A stretch of 64,000 nucleotides of DNA. Origin: Phytophthora sp. 'mugwort' (Eukaryota; Oomycota; Peronosporomycetes; Peronosporales; Peronosporaceae). Positions 24,466 to 34,256 of this stretch are shown here, in pieces. The first letter of the stretch is position 1. Each line of letters begins with the position of its first letter. The position numbers and the translations under genes are program-made. The notes under the pieces were generated by a model. That model saw nothing but the letters and a program-made list of their open reading frames with translations, ran no database searches and was not told the DNA's origin. Where the stretch lies: NCBI GenBank assembly GCA_033558025.1, contig JAUCEF010000014.1:186001-250000 (forward strand), in the 5' to 3' direction.

Positions 24466-25826
24466 ATGGGGTCTGAGCCCGTCACCTTCCCGTTGGATGA
24501 GACCACCGTTTTGTCGCTTCTGGAGGGCTGCGATATGGCCGAGGACGCGGATGCCATCCCTCCCGACATGATTGAGTCTCCGCCCAGTCCGCAGCGCGTC
24601 CCCAAGCCCACCCAAATACGGTCCGCGCGGCGTTCATGGCGTCTCGAGCGTCGAGACGAGCTGCTAGCTCTTCAGAAGGCGGCGAAGCAATTATCCGCCG
24701 AATTACAACAACTTAAGCAGTCCAGGATGGTTAAAACGCGACCTTTTGACTCTAAAATTCGATTGACATCGCGGCTGCTCGGAGCAACGCACCGTGTTTT
24801 GACATGGGAGGAAATGTGTGAAGCGCAAGCGGTGAGACGCGAGCGGAGCGAGAAGGAGAACAAGAAATTAAAAGAGAAGATGACGCAGAAATTATGGCAG
24901 GCGAAAGCTCTACTCAAGGGGTTTAAGAGAAGATTGCGGAATGAGGTTCGACAAAATTTGGGTTTAAGCGAGGATAAATGATGGTTTATTCACGATATAT
25001 TTTTTCTGTAGGTTGTGGGGTCATCGATCAAGTTATGTAAACGATATGGAGTGGATACAAGGGGCGTGACAATGCCCATGGATAATGAGGAGGTGTTCAA
25101 TGAGTTGACGCAGGGGATGGATAATATGTATATCGGGGTGGACGCTTTTTTTAAGAAAGTAGGGATAGATGAGGTGCCGTGCCCGGGAAGGAGAAATACG
25201 ACGCCCAACAGTAGAGCGGAAGGGAAATTTGTGGAATTTTTGGACTGCTATGCGGTGCCGTTTTCGTTGCAAGACACGGAGAGAGCGATTTGGAGATGTT
25301 TAGGCATGGAGGAGCCACAGAGCCCCAAACCTGCTTTCGTCCAGGTATGTCTGCTTGTTTCTATTCGGAATCTGCGTTAGGATTGATTTGTGATGATTTT
25401 TCTTCCTTCTTTTTGTGGCTCAAGCATTTTGGAGAATGTGACGACACAATAATGCAGAGTATGTGCAGTGCATTCACCGCGAATAGTGTACACGTCCGTG
25501 TAATGATGCGCAAAGTCGTTCAAAAATATGTCGAAGAGGAACGTGCGGTTTTCATTTTCCGTAGGCTGATTGAACCAGTGGCCGATATCCCCATCGCTTT
25601 TCACGAAACGACACGGTTCATTGTCCTTCGCGGTCCACCATCCAAACTCGGGCCGACCACACTGATACAATCGCATCGACAGGCAACGGCAAATCACGAT
25701 GCCTACGCATTAGCTGTACGAAAAGTGCCACGAGGTTTCATTGACATGGGTGTTGCTGCTTGGGAAAGCTCAATTACGCGCTTCAATCATTTCGTGGAGG
25801 ATACGTTGATTCGAGACACTCGGTGA
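24466..25826 (+). CDS. M96-like bZIP/START-like protein, gene 2 (3 exons)
   Basis: Exons 24466-24945, 25012-25344 and 25425-25826 join in phase 0 across introns of 66 and 80 nt (donors GTTCGA and GTATGT, acceptors TTCTGTAG and CTCAAG), giving 404 aa. The first donor is the less certain; the frame would otherwise stop at 24981. The N-terminus is acidic; at about residues 47-85 comes a basic coiled-coil stretch (RRSWRLERRDELLALQKAAK) and a second heptad-rich region (RSEKENKKLKEKM). The C-terminal half contains FLDCYAVPFSLQDTERAIW, paralleling HIVDSYTVPFSVEATGRVIW in gene 1, and ends SITRFNHFVEDTLIRDTR, paralleling SLMRFNHSVEDALVG. It is the same family as gene 1 but clearly diverged. No disabling change is seen. 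Confidence 0.72.
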
Positions 25827-27493
25827 TTGCTCGGTACTATTGGATAATGCAAGCAACTCGGAAGAAAGCAAAAATTGACTTTTTGGGGAGTAGGGGGGGG
25901 GGGGGGGGGTCAAATACATTACCCGGATGGTTTGGCCACTCATTCTCTTCCCGTGTTCGCATGTGTAATTTGGGTCCTTCTCTTCCGTGTTTCCTAGCCA
26001 TCGCGAGCTAAATATTTCAACATTGGTAGCCGCAACGCAGTTCGTCCCCATCAGTGGCTTCTGGCCAGCTCGACTGAACGACAGTGACATCTTTTTACCA
26101 AGCATTTTATTCAAGCCAAGTACTGAGTTGATGTCACCCTTGCTTGGGGTTTAAGTGTCCTCATATACCATGCTCGATTTTGGCGTGGGTGGAAACTATT
26201 AGGTTCGGAGGGCTTACAGTGACATTGTGACGATAACATCCCCGGCTTCCAATCTGTCATTCCGTCTCATGAAGCCCCTTCTGAGCTATCATACGTTCCC
26301 GGTAGTTGAATGGGTTCCGCATGACTCAGGTTCTGCGGGGTTCGCCATGTCCACTTGACATGCGTATAGTAACTTATCTATTCTTTGCGATGGCTTTGAT
26401 TAAGGAATACTATATTCAGTCAAACAACAAGTCACCACCCCACCATTGGGCCTCCGATCACGTCACCTCGGGAAGTTCTCCGTCACTGACCCTTACTTCA
26501 TCGACCTCTTGAGAAGCCACCGCAATGTCACTACTTTCTCATCAATACTGAGTCTAACTCGGTCAATCGAAAGGTACAATAGGGCACCTATGATATTGTT
26601 AGTTGCTCCGAATCTTACAGCGATTCTGTTGACGTTGCGAGCAGCGAGTCGATCGTCGTCTGAAGATCGAGAACAGGGAAATGTGCTTACACTTTAACAC
26701 TATACAGGCCACGACCACGATGTCATAATAGTTGTGGTGCTTCATTTCGAGCAATGGACACTATTATTGTCTCGCACACTGTATCGGACGAGCAAAAAAA
26801 TATGATTAATGTTGTTATGACTTCTTTCTTTATGAAATTTTGATGGTGATGCTACTCGTGGAACAAACTCAGAAGAGCAGGCTGCTGCTGCACCGCATCG
26901 TCGTTTGTATTGGAAATATCAGTGGATTAACATGGCGGTGTGTGACGTCGTTTTTGGCGCACAGACCCCGTTGATATTTTTTGTCTACTTGAAATAATTC
27001 ATTCTTCAGGTTGCTAATGTACAGCAAAAGTGTAAGTGTAGGGCTCTTCGTCCTCCGAAAGAGCTGCCGCAGTCAATTATGAAGAAGTGTATCAACGGTT
27101 TTGATGTACATGGGCTCATCCTTGTCATGCATTAAATGCATGATTCATTTTGGTTGAAAAAAATATATAGTTATGGTGGACTACTTTGTCCTTGTATGGT
27201 TGCATAAGTACTTATGGTGGTCATAACGGATAGCTCAGGCATCATGACTTGTATTATGATTTAAAAAATGTTATGCCACATTGATACTATTATTCTGTCG
27301 TTATGAATACACACATTGTGAGGAGCGGTGCATTCAGGTGCGCGAATGAATGTGGGGATTTAGTGTTATTACTGAATGTGGCACTCAAGGAAATGAAATA
27401 TATGAACAAGTGATTCGAAGCTACTGAAACCAAAACCTGCCATGACGCAGCAGCAGCAACAGAGCACCATGTAGAACACTTCGCCCTTTTCCA
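25827..27493. other. intergenic, nothing recognised
   Basis: No gene recognised. A run of about 17 G at 25895-25911 and AT-rich stretches near 26.8-27.4 kb are the only notable features. Confidence 0.4.
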
Positions 27494-28096
27494 CTACGCC
27501 GCCAGCTTCTTGGTGATCTCGGCGAATTTCTTGCCTTGCATCCCCGCCACCTTCAGCTCAAGTGCTGATGGCTGGCGCGATCTGTCACTGTTAGCAACAG
27601 TGCCTGAACCCCACAGACTACATCCGTGCATCTCATCCGCACCATCGATGATCTGTCCACGCAACGCGAGTGGCACGAACAGCATACCCAGATGCGCAAT
27701 GTACGGTGTGGTACTCATGGCAGAAACTTCCTGTCCACCGCCACGCGACCCACAGCTGAAGAAGACGCCGCACGGCTTGCCGATCAGCTCGCCCTTCATC
27801 CACAAAGCTCCACACGCGTCGAAGAGCGCTTTCATCTGGGCTGGTACCATGCCAAAGTGCGTGGGAAAGCCCAACATGATGCCGTCGGCGTTTTTGAGTA
27901 CGTCTGGGGTGGCGACCGGGAAGACGAGCTTGGGTGGTGCGTGGAGTTTGGTGAGCACTTCGTCGCCGAGCGTCTCCTTTACTTGATACAATTCGGCTTG
28001 CACGTCCGGCACTGTTTCGATTCCAGCTTGAATGGCTGAGGCCATTTTCGTCACGTGTCCGAAGGTGGAGTAGAAGATGATGGCGATTTTGGTCAT
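27494..28096 (-). CDS. wrbA-like: WrbA-type NAD(P)H:quinone oxidoreductase (flavodoxin-like)
   Basis: The 200-aa product starting MTKIAIIFYSTFGHVTKMA is a full-length member of the WrbA/Pst2/Ycp4 flavoprotein family, which uses FMN and NAD(P)H for two-electron quinone reduction. This protects against semiquinone redox cycling, and members are typically cytosolic or membrane-associated. Visible features: the FMN phosphate loop YSTFGHV (residues 8-14), GFPTHFGMVPAQMKALFDA, FFSCGSRGGGQE in the second half, and a C-terminal SRQPSALELKVAGMQGKKFAE block typical of the family. The ATG at 28096 was chosen over an upstream in-frame extension (to 28252) because homology starts there. The usual 'GDG' before SRQPS reads SDR here, a minor change. 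No introns are needed. Confidence 0.9.
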   Translation of the reverse strand: MTKIAIIFYSTFGHVTKMASAIQAGIETVPDVQAELYQVKETLGDEVLTKLHAPPKLVFPVATPDVLKNADGIMLGFPTHFGMVPAQMKALFDACGALWMKGELIGKPCGVFFSCGSRGGGQEVSAMSTTPYIAHLGMLFVPLALRGQIIDGADEMHGCSLWGSGTVANSDRSRQPSALELKVAGMQGKKFAEITKKLAA

Positions 28097-28959
28097 CTTG
28101 GTTGTAGGTTGTTGATAGTAGGATGCGATACTTGTTGCTGGAAAGCAAATTGAGTTATGAGGAGGAGTTCCGCAAAGCTCAGCATTCAATTGCACTGACG
28201 CAACACAGGAGGCAAGGCATACTGAGTGCTTTCTGTACCAGTGACGACTCAACTAAGCAGCATTCCTAATGAAAGAGGCGTAACCCAATTCCGGATTACC
28301 TTTTGTGTGGGCATGCGCGTAACCACGACGTCGATTGTTTTGTCGCCTATACATATACTGTACAGGTCGGCAATAGGAATTCCGCAAACCAAATATTGTG
28401 ATAGAGGGAGCACAAAGGTAGGCAGCTTTGCGGCACGTGTTTGTGCTGCCGTTGGTGCTACATTATTCCACCAAGTAAGGTTATAAAATGTCATGGAACA
28501 ACCTTCGCGCTACATAATCTCTACAATATATAACACAACGCCTGATTAACCAATATAAATGCTGGACCACGTAATTTTCAAAAACAATCAAACAAACGAG
28601 ATTTTTGTACCAGGTAAACTACGGCTAACCACTAGAAAATAAACACGCATTCTACGATATGCGCGGACGAACCGAGCAACGTACGTACACAGTGAAGGGG
28701 AAAAGTCCTACTCGTGCAAGATGTAGGCAGGTCTGCTGAAAAATAGATTGGGCTGGCAATTATTGCAATAGATACGAGCTAATAATTTATTTCAAAGCGA
28801 TATTTGGAAAAATCGGTTATTTATTGACTACCCATTGTGACTTCGATAATCTATTGGAATGATTTGAAGCCACCAATTCCATTAAAAGCAAATTTTGAAC
28901 AGTAAACAAGTCTCAACACCTCAAGATCTATTCCAAACAGCATCTGACACCACAATGTT
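28097..28959. other. intergenic, upstream of the wrbA-like gene
   Basis: Short frames only; nothing recognised. The upstream region of the oxidoreductase lies here. Confidence 0.4.
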
Positions 28960-30240
28960 CCGCTACCCCCCGTGACTTCTCCATCACCTTCACCAACAGG
29001 CAGATTGCCGAATTTTACTTCCGGCCGTGCCGCGACAAGTACGAAGAGGTATTTGTGGAGTAATTCCGCTGTCATTGCAGCGCGGTCCGGAAGCGTGCCA
29101 CCGGCACGGGGTGAACTAAGCTCGTGCAGCACATCACGCACCAGCACCACAGCTACACCGAGGAGCCACGACTCGGAACACTTCATCGGAGTGTCCGCGT
29201 GGTACGAGGTCGATCACGACATCCGGTGTCCTCTGTTGAGCATGGCTACGCTCGTGAACTATGTGTCCGATGACCTGTCAGCGGACAGCCATCGCCAGCT
29301 TTTGGCAACGATGCTGGCTCGCGCCTTCGACAAGCGGTTGAAGCACTGCCACTTCGTTGTAGGCGACAACTGCTCAGTTAACCGCCATCTTGCTACTTTG
29401 ATGGGCTTTCCGCTAGTCGGCTGTGCAAGCCACCGGCTAAACAGAGCCATGATTATATTCGTGGACTAGTCTGATAACCTAAATTTGGTCCAGTCTGTAA
29501 TGATAAAGCTGCGCTGCCAGACTCAATCCACCAAACTCAGGTACGTTTTGAGTCTACTTTCGAAATAATGGTTTCTTTTAGCTGCTAAAACTCTAATATG
29601 TATTTAGCCTCAAGACAGAATTTTACGCCAAAAATTCGCCAGGCTACCCGCTGCAGTTCAACTTCTCAAATGCGCCATCGCTATTTTGAGCTGCTCCCTT
29701 TTTTGGACGCAGAAGACGAAGATCTGGTGGATTATTTGCCACCAGTCGCATGTAAGCGCCGACTGCGGGACCTACTTGGAGAGTAGAAGGACGCTTAATC
29801 CGTCTCGAAAGCTCTGCAAGGATCAGACGTCAATTTTCTTGACGTCCGAGTTTGGTTCAACGGCCTCACGCGACGAATCATGATTTATGCTCACTATCTT
29901 GGTAATTTATTTTAAATAATCATCTTCTCACTAATAACTATTTTATTCTTGTATTGAGGACCATGCGCTAATATTGGATGGATGGAGCCTAGGATTCGTT
30001 CATGGAGCGGCTTTCAGAAGCAGATACGTCTCGAAGAACAGCTGCCGGAGTTCGACATCGTTACATCGATACTCCGACGTCAAACATGGTCGAGCGATTT
30101 TTTATCGTCGCGCCCGTACTACGTTCGGACAGTAACGACACTCGCTGCAGCCGTACACCCTGGGGATGCTTCTGTTACGCGAAAATGCGGTGTTCTGGGA
30201 CACTCTCACTGTGGGTGCAATCGATTAGTACGTAAATAAT
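28960..30240 (+). mobile_element. degraded hAT transposon (core to C-terminus)
   Basis: Plus-strand frame 28972-29469 gives SEHFIGVSAWYEVDHDIRCP, then CHFVVGDNCSVNRHLATLMG and FPLVGCASHRLN, the hAT RNase H-like core. From 29670 it reads MRHRYFELLPFLDAEDEDLV and PPVACKRRLRDLL, then SVSKALQG and NFLDVRVWFNGL. Near 30060-30220 it reads PTSNMVERFF and RHSLQPYTLGMLLLRENAVF, the C-terminal dimerisation domain. Stops and frame shifts separate these parts, and the N-terminal BED finger is missing. Same family as the elements at 10.5 and 18.4 kb, opposite orientation. Confidence 0.65.
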
Positions 30241-30359
30241 CGTGCAATAAAATTCAAGTTGCATAATAATCTATTTCGCTTCTTCTGCTTCCTATATAAA
30301 TAATCGATTTTGCCTACGTCCTTGCCATAGATAAAAATGCAATAAACGGCAGCCCTGGA

Positions 30360-31540
30360 TGTATGTGTGGAGGAAGCCACGAGAGATTCTGGTGCACCCT
30401 CGCGGCAGCGCGTTCAGCTGGCCAAGCAGGCGGAGAAACTGCTGTCCTTTAAGGGACCCAAGCCCTCCAAGACGCATAAAGGTCATAGTTGTAAGGAGAT
30501 GAGTCATATCGACTATCGTCACCTACCTGAAAGATGTTTGGCGAGAAGAGAAGGTAATAATCCGCCGTAATATTTTGCTAATAATGTTTTAACTGTACAA
30601 ATGTTTTTGACATATAGTTGCTATCGACGGATGCTATCATCGATAGGATGTGGGCGGAGGACCCGCAGTGAGTTGCGGCATACATATCCAGTCGGAAGTC
30701 TGGTGAGATGGCGCTGGAACGCCTATGCCAACGTTTAGCTAATCGGTCAAACCTATTTTACTGTCTGGAAGTATCTTTTATTGGTTTAGCAGCTTGTTGC
30801 TTTACTTAGACGGGTTTCCATCGCAGATACCCCAAGGCACCATGAAAACACTGGAAGAGCTCCAGGTTATTCGCGCTGAGTTCGCTCTCATGTTTTGGGG
30901 GCGGTATGGGCAGCAATAAAGCGGTGGCGTTGTCAATGTTGACGAGACTGGCATCAAAGGCCGTCACGATCCTACTCATGTTGTTAGGCTCCAGAAGCAC
31001 CGGGGAAGCTGACAGCGGTACTAACGACTCGCGCGGACGGTACGCTTTTATATTGTTTTTATGCTTCTTATTACAAATATTAAATTTCGTTGTACATTAT
31101 TGTATTGGTTCTAAAGGTGGAAACGGCCGATATTCTTCATCATCCGCGGGAAGCGGGCGGACACCTTCAGAAAAAGGAAATTCGATGTTCTCGCCCGGAC
31201 ACTTCTATACTGTGCAGCAGAATGCATTAATGGACGACGTAGGATGGAAGTTATACGTATGAAATTACTAAGCCTTCTGTCCTCTTGCTGAACAATTTTG
31301 AGTCCCATGTTTTGCAGGAGGCAGCGTCTTGTTGCCAAGGTAGCCAATGCTACAACGGTCCCACTCCCTGCAAATAGTACTGCAATATGTCAACTGCTGG
31401 ATGTGGGTATAATGGAGCGCTGAAAGCGTCCATTCATGGCAGCTAAAAGGCAATCGAGAAGGGCAACCTGAAATCGATGCGCCTGCGTGCTATTAAAGCC
31501 ACGATTGCGGCCTGGGAGGATTTATATGAGGAGTGGTAAA
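30360..31540 (+). pseudogene. pogo/DDE_1-type transposase remnant
   Basis: Plus-strand pieces include VQLAKQAEKLLSFKGPKPSK (N-terminal side), YIDYRHLPERC-like sequence, VVNVDETGIKGRHDP near 30930 (first catalytic Asp block), FFIIRGKRADTF near 31130, LMDDVGWKLYV at 31230, NNFESHVLQEAA near 31290-31320, and LLDVGIMER / KGNLKSMRLRAIKATIAAWE at 31390-31520. The order fits pogo/Tigger-like transposases. Many stops are present. Confidence 0.6.
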
Positions 31541-32079
31541 ACGTAAATTCGAGAAAGGTTTTTCCGATACCCTGAGGTAATGGTTTAACAAGTCAGTCCT
31601 TTCGTTGTCCAACTGAACTTTATATATGCGTTTCTTTGTCATCTCGATATCGTTTCATCCAAAAAAAACATAGCTTTTGTCAGTGCCGATTTGTTTTGTC
31701 GGATGCGATAGTTGAACTATACTATGTAGGACAATGCAGGATCGTGTTCAGCGCTGCCAGCTTATTTGGTCGTTGTCTGTATTGTTCGCAGTTGAAGAAC
31801 TGTGTAAGCAAGTTTGTCGTTTAGGCAACTTATTTCGTTCTGTAAGGTTGGACTGCACAACTACACGGTGCATCACGATGATCTTGCAGCATGAAGGTTT
31901 CACCAACTCCTCCGCATCTTGATGGGCAGGCTATCGTGTGGGTATCTTGGTAGTAGTCGTAGCTCGCTCCCTTTCTACTGCTAAGCGAAACCAACACATG
32001 TGACCATAGCAGATGAACTGACTGGGGAACTAGGGGGGGGTCAGCGGCTTTTGGATTAGTACATGCACCTTTAACATAC
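31541..32079. other. no gene recognised
   Basis: Short frames only. Confidence 0.35.
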
Positions 32080-32128
32080 TTAGGGTGGCGGTTCTTCTAA
32101 AAAAGGAAACGGTGCGGTTGCTCGGTGC

Positions 32129-32563
32129 TTGAAGGCTTGTTTTCCTTTTGCCAGCGCCTTATGTAAAGGCTTAGCTCGTTGGGCGAGTTGCTCCGTGAAC
32201 GGAGTAATTATGGCAAATCCTTCAAAAGGAACTACACGAGACTCAAGTAGGTACAGCCGCTGTGGTTTGTTCAAGGATGCAACCTTTGATTTCCACCATC
32301 ACGACCATCGCTTGAAGCGTTCCGCCCTTGAACCTTACACGCTGTACCCAACAGCGCAAACAAAAGAAATCCGGCCCCTTCTCCCCCTTGCTTTCATAAG
32401 CGTTCTGATCCGTAAAGGGCTCGCGGTAGAGAGATACCTCGGTACCTTTGCGATGGAAAAAACAGGGAAGAACTCCGAGTCAAGTCCGGATCGTATCGGA
32501 ATTGCATTGGGTCCTCTGAAGAGCCTTAATAGTGGAAACGCGGTCGATCTGACGACACAATGA
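32129..32563 (+). CDS. orphan ORF, 144 aa, unusual composition (possible plant-organelle-like origin)
   Basis: An open frame starting MKACFPFASALCKGLARWAS and ending GNAVDLTTQ, overlapped on the other strand by a second open frame (32274-32080, MNKPQRLYLLESRVVPFEGF). It has no recognised domain and no signal peptide. The frame is uninterrupted in a region where nearly everything else is broken. Its wording resembles ORFs of angiosperm mitochondrial genomes as I remember them; that is recollection only and not a search result. It may be non-coding DNA that happens to be open, host-derived DNA, an assembly contaminant, or a real gene. Confidence 0.3.
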   Translation: MKACFPFASALCKGLARWASCSVNGVIMANPSKGTTRDSSRYSRCGLFKDATFDFHHHDHRLKRSALEPYTLYPTAQTKEIRPLLPLAFISVLIRKGLAVERYLGTFAMEKTGKNSESSPDRIGIALGPLKSLNSGNAVDLTTQ

Positions 32564-33881
32564 CACCGGATCGGCTGTCCTTGATGAGTTTAAATTCGGT
32601 GCATTACGGAAACTACACTATCTCTTGCGTCCCCAATCTTCCATTTACAGCACCTTTGGCTGGGCTGGGCGAACACTCTCGTCATTTGAACTGTTTCTTT
32701 TATTGCCCCCCCCCCCCCCCCCGCCTTTCCACACGAGAACTGCGGTCCATGTCCCCTAATGGAGTTAGAATGTTGTACTTCGGCGTCCGCTACATGTAGT
32801 ATAGGCCAGCCTACACTTGGAGGGTTGGGGGAGCGGTGTGAGATAAATTACTGTTTTTAATGACAAGGGAATTCCAATACAAGATGAAAAATAAAATACT
32901 GACACGTTGTGTCCGTGTAGGCCATAATCGGACAATTTCGCCGCTTTCACAATACTCAGTCCAAAAACAAGATATCCTAGATGTCAATAGCATTCTCGGG
33001 GGAAATATGCAGAGGTTCCACGTCTTTGTTCTCCACCCCCACTCAAAAAGGCAAACGTTATGTCGCGATCCATCCTGGTTTAGGACATGTTTGCCCAAAT
33101 TCGTATTTGGGATATTTCGTCTAGTCTCTTGCATCTCAAGTTCCAAACCTCGAGATCTATAGTTTCCCCCTAAAAGCAACGCGCTTAAGACCAGACCGAG
33201 TGATAAATCTCCTAACGGCAAGTCATAACACAGGTTTAGCTTCACCAAGGCCTAGTGTTGAGAGTAGCGACTTCGAATTAGACCCGGGTTAAGCTAGAAT
33301 GGGTACAACATGAGACGGCACGCATTAAGCTTTACGTTAAGACTTTCCACCGTGGGATGGCAATGTCTGCCTCAAGTTTAAATCTGGGGTCTCAATGTCT
33401 CGGTTAAGCCTTAGGATAAGACATGCCGCTGGAGATGCTCTAACGGCCCAATGATATTTTTCGACCATTTCGATGTCCTTTTTGCGGAGTCGGGTCTGAA
33501 GTTGCAGATTGGTTTTCACTTCAGCGTATGGGGGCGGAGGTCAAGTGTAAAATACCGGTCCATATGATCCGAATGCCGATTCCCTCAGACGAAAAATGAG
33601 AAGTGCGTTCCGTAGAGCATAGGTCTGTGAGGGGTGGGATAACGTGACGACACGCTGTTCTCGCTTGGCGCTTGCATTGCACAATCAAACTAAATTAATT
33701 CCAAAATCTATACTTCCTTCGGATTTAAATAAGTTCAACGGCCAAGCCATGACGACAACTGACTGATAATCACTCGGTATAAAGTATCATGAAACAATAA
33801 AAGATTTCTGTATACAGTTTACATCGACGACGGCTCCTTCGTGCAGTACGACGCCCGCGTGCCTAGAGACACCAAAGTTTC
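32564..33881. other. no gene recognised
   Basis: Contains a C run at about 32706-32722 and a minus-strand 145-codon frame (33248-32811) without recognised motifs. The segment around 33.4 kb reads GCATCTCCAGCGGCAT on the minus strand, a MITE-end-like phrase, but no partner inverted repeat was found. Confidence 0.3.
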
Positions 33882-34256
33882 TCAATCGAATGCAATAGGT
33901 AGACGATTATTTCTTCGTAACTTGTGCCTGTTCGCATGAGGGAACTTGCAGTCATTCCCACCATCCATACGCATCACGCTGGCCATCAATTTCTGCGAAG
34001 TCAGAAAAATGTTGTCCGATCTGTTCACTGCAACGATCTGTTGGTGGATGTTGTAACAGGCTTCCTGATACGGCAAGGCTTGTATCGACGAGAAGAAGCC
34101 AAAATCTAACACATTTAAGTCTGGAGAATTTGCAGGTTGGAAGATTACCCGAATGTTCCAAGCATCGTTACTGCCTGCTGCGAGTACACAGACGGACGGA
34201 ATCCAACGCCCGGTGGCCAAACAGCCACCAAAACGCCATTCATTTATATTAGCCAA
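33882..34256 (-). pseudogene. mariner-like transposase C-terminal fragment
   Basis: The minus-strand frame reads NIRVIFQPANSPDLNVLDFG followed by FFSSIQALPYQ, the 'PxNSPDLNxLD' third catalytic Asp region of mariner/Tc1 transposases. Then comes VFLTSQKLMASVMRMDGGND and a basic tail, HKLRRNNRLP. The N-terminal catalytic part is not present in this frame, so this is a 3' fragment and not active by itself. Confidence 0.65.

Noticed and set aside
27510..28148. Two long open frames (plus 27510-27986 and a second minus frame 28148-27633)
   Set aside because: Overlap the WrbA-type gene in other frames; the flavodoxin reading has clear family motifs throughout.
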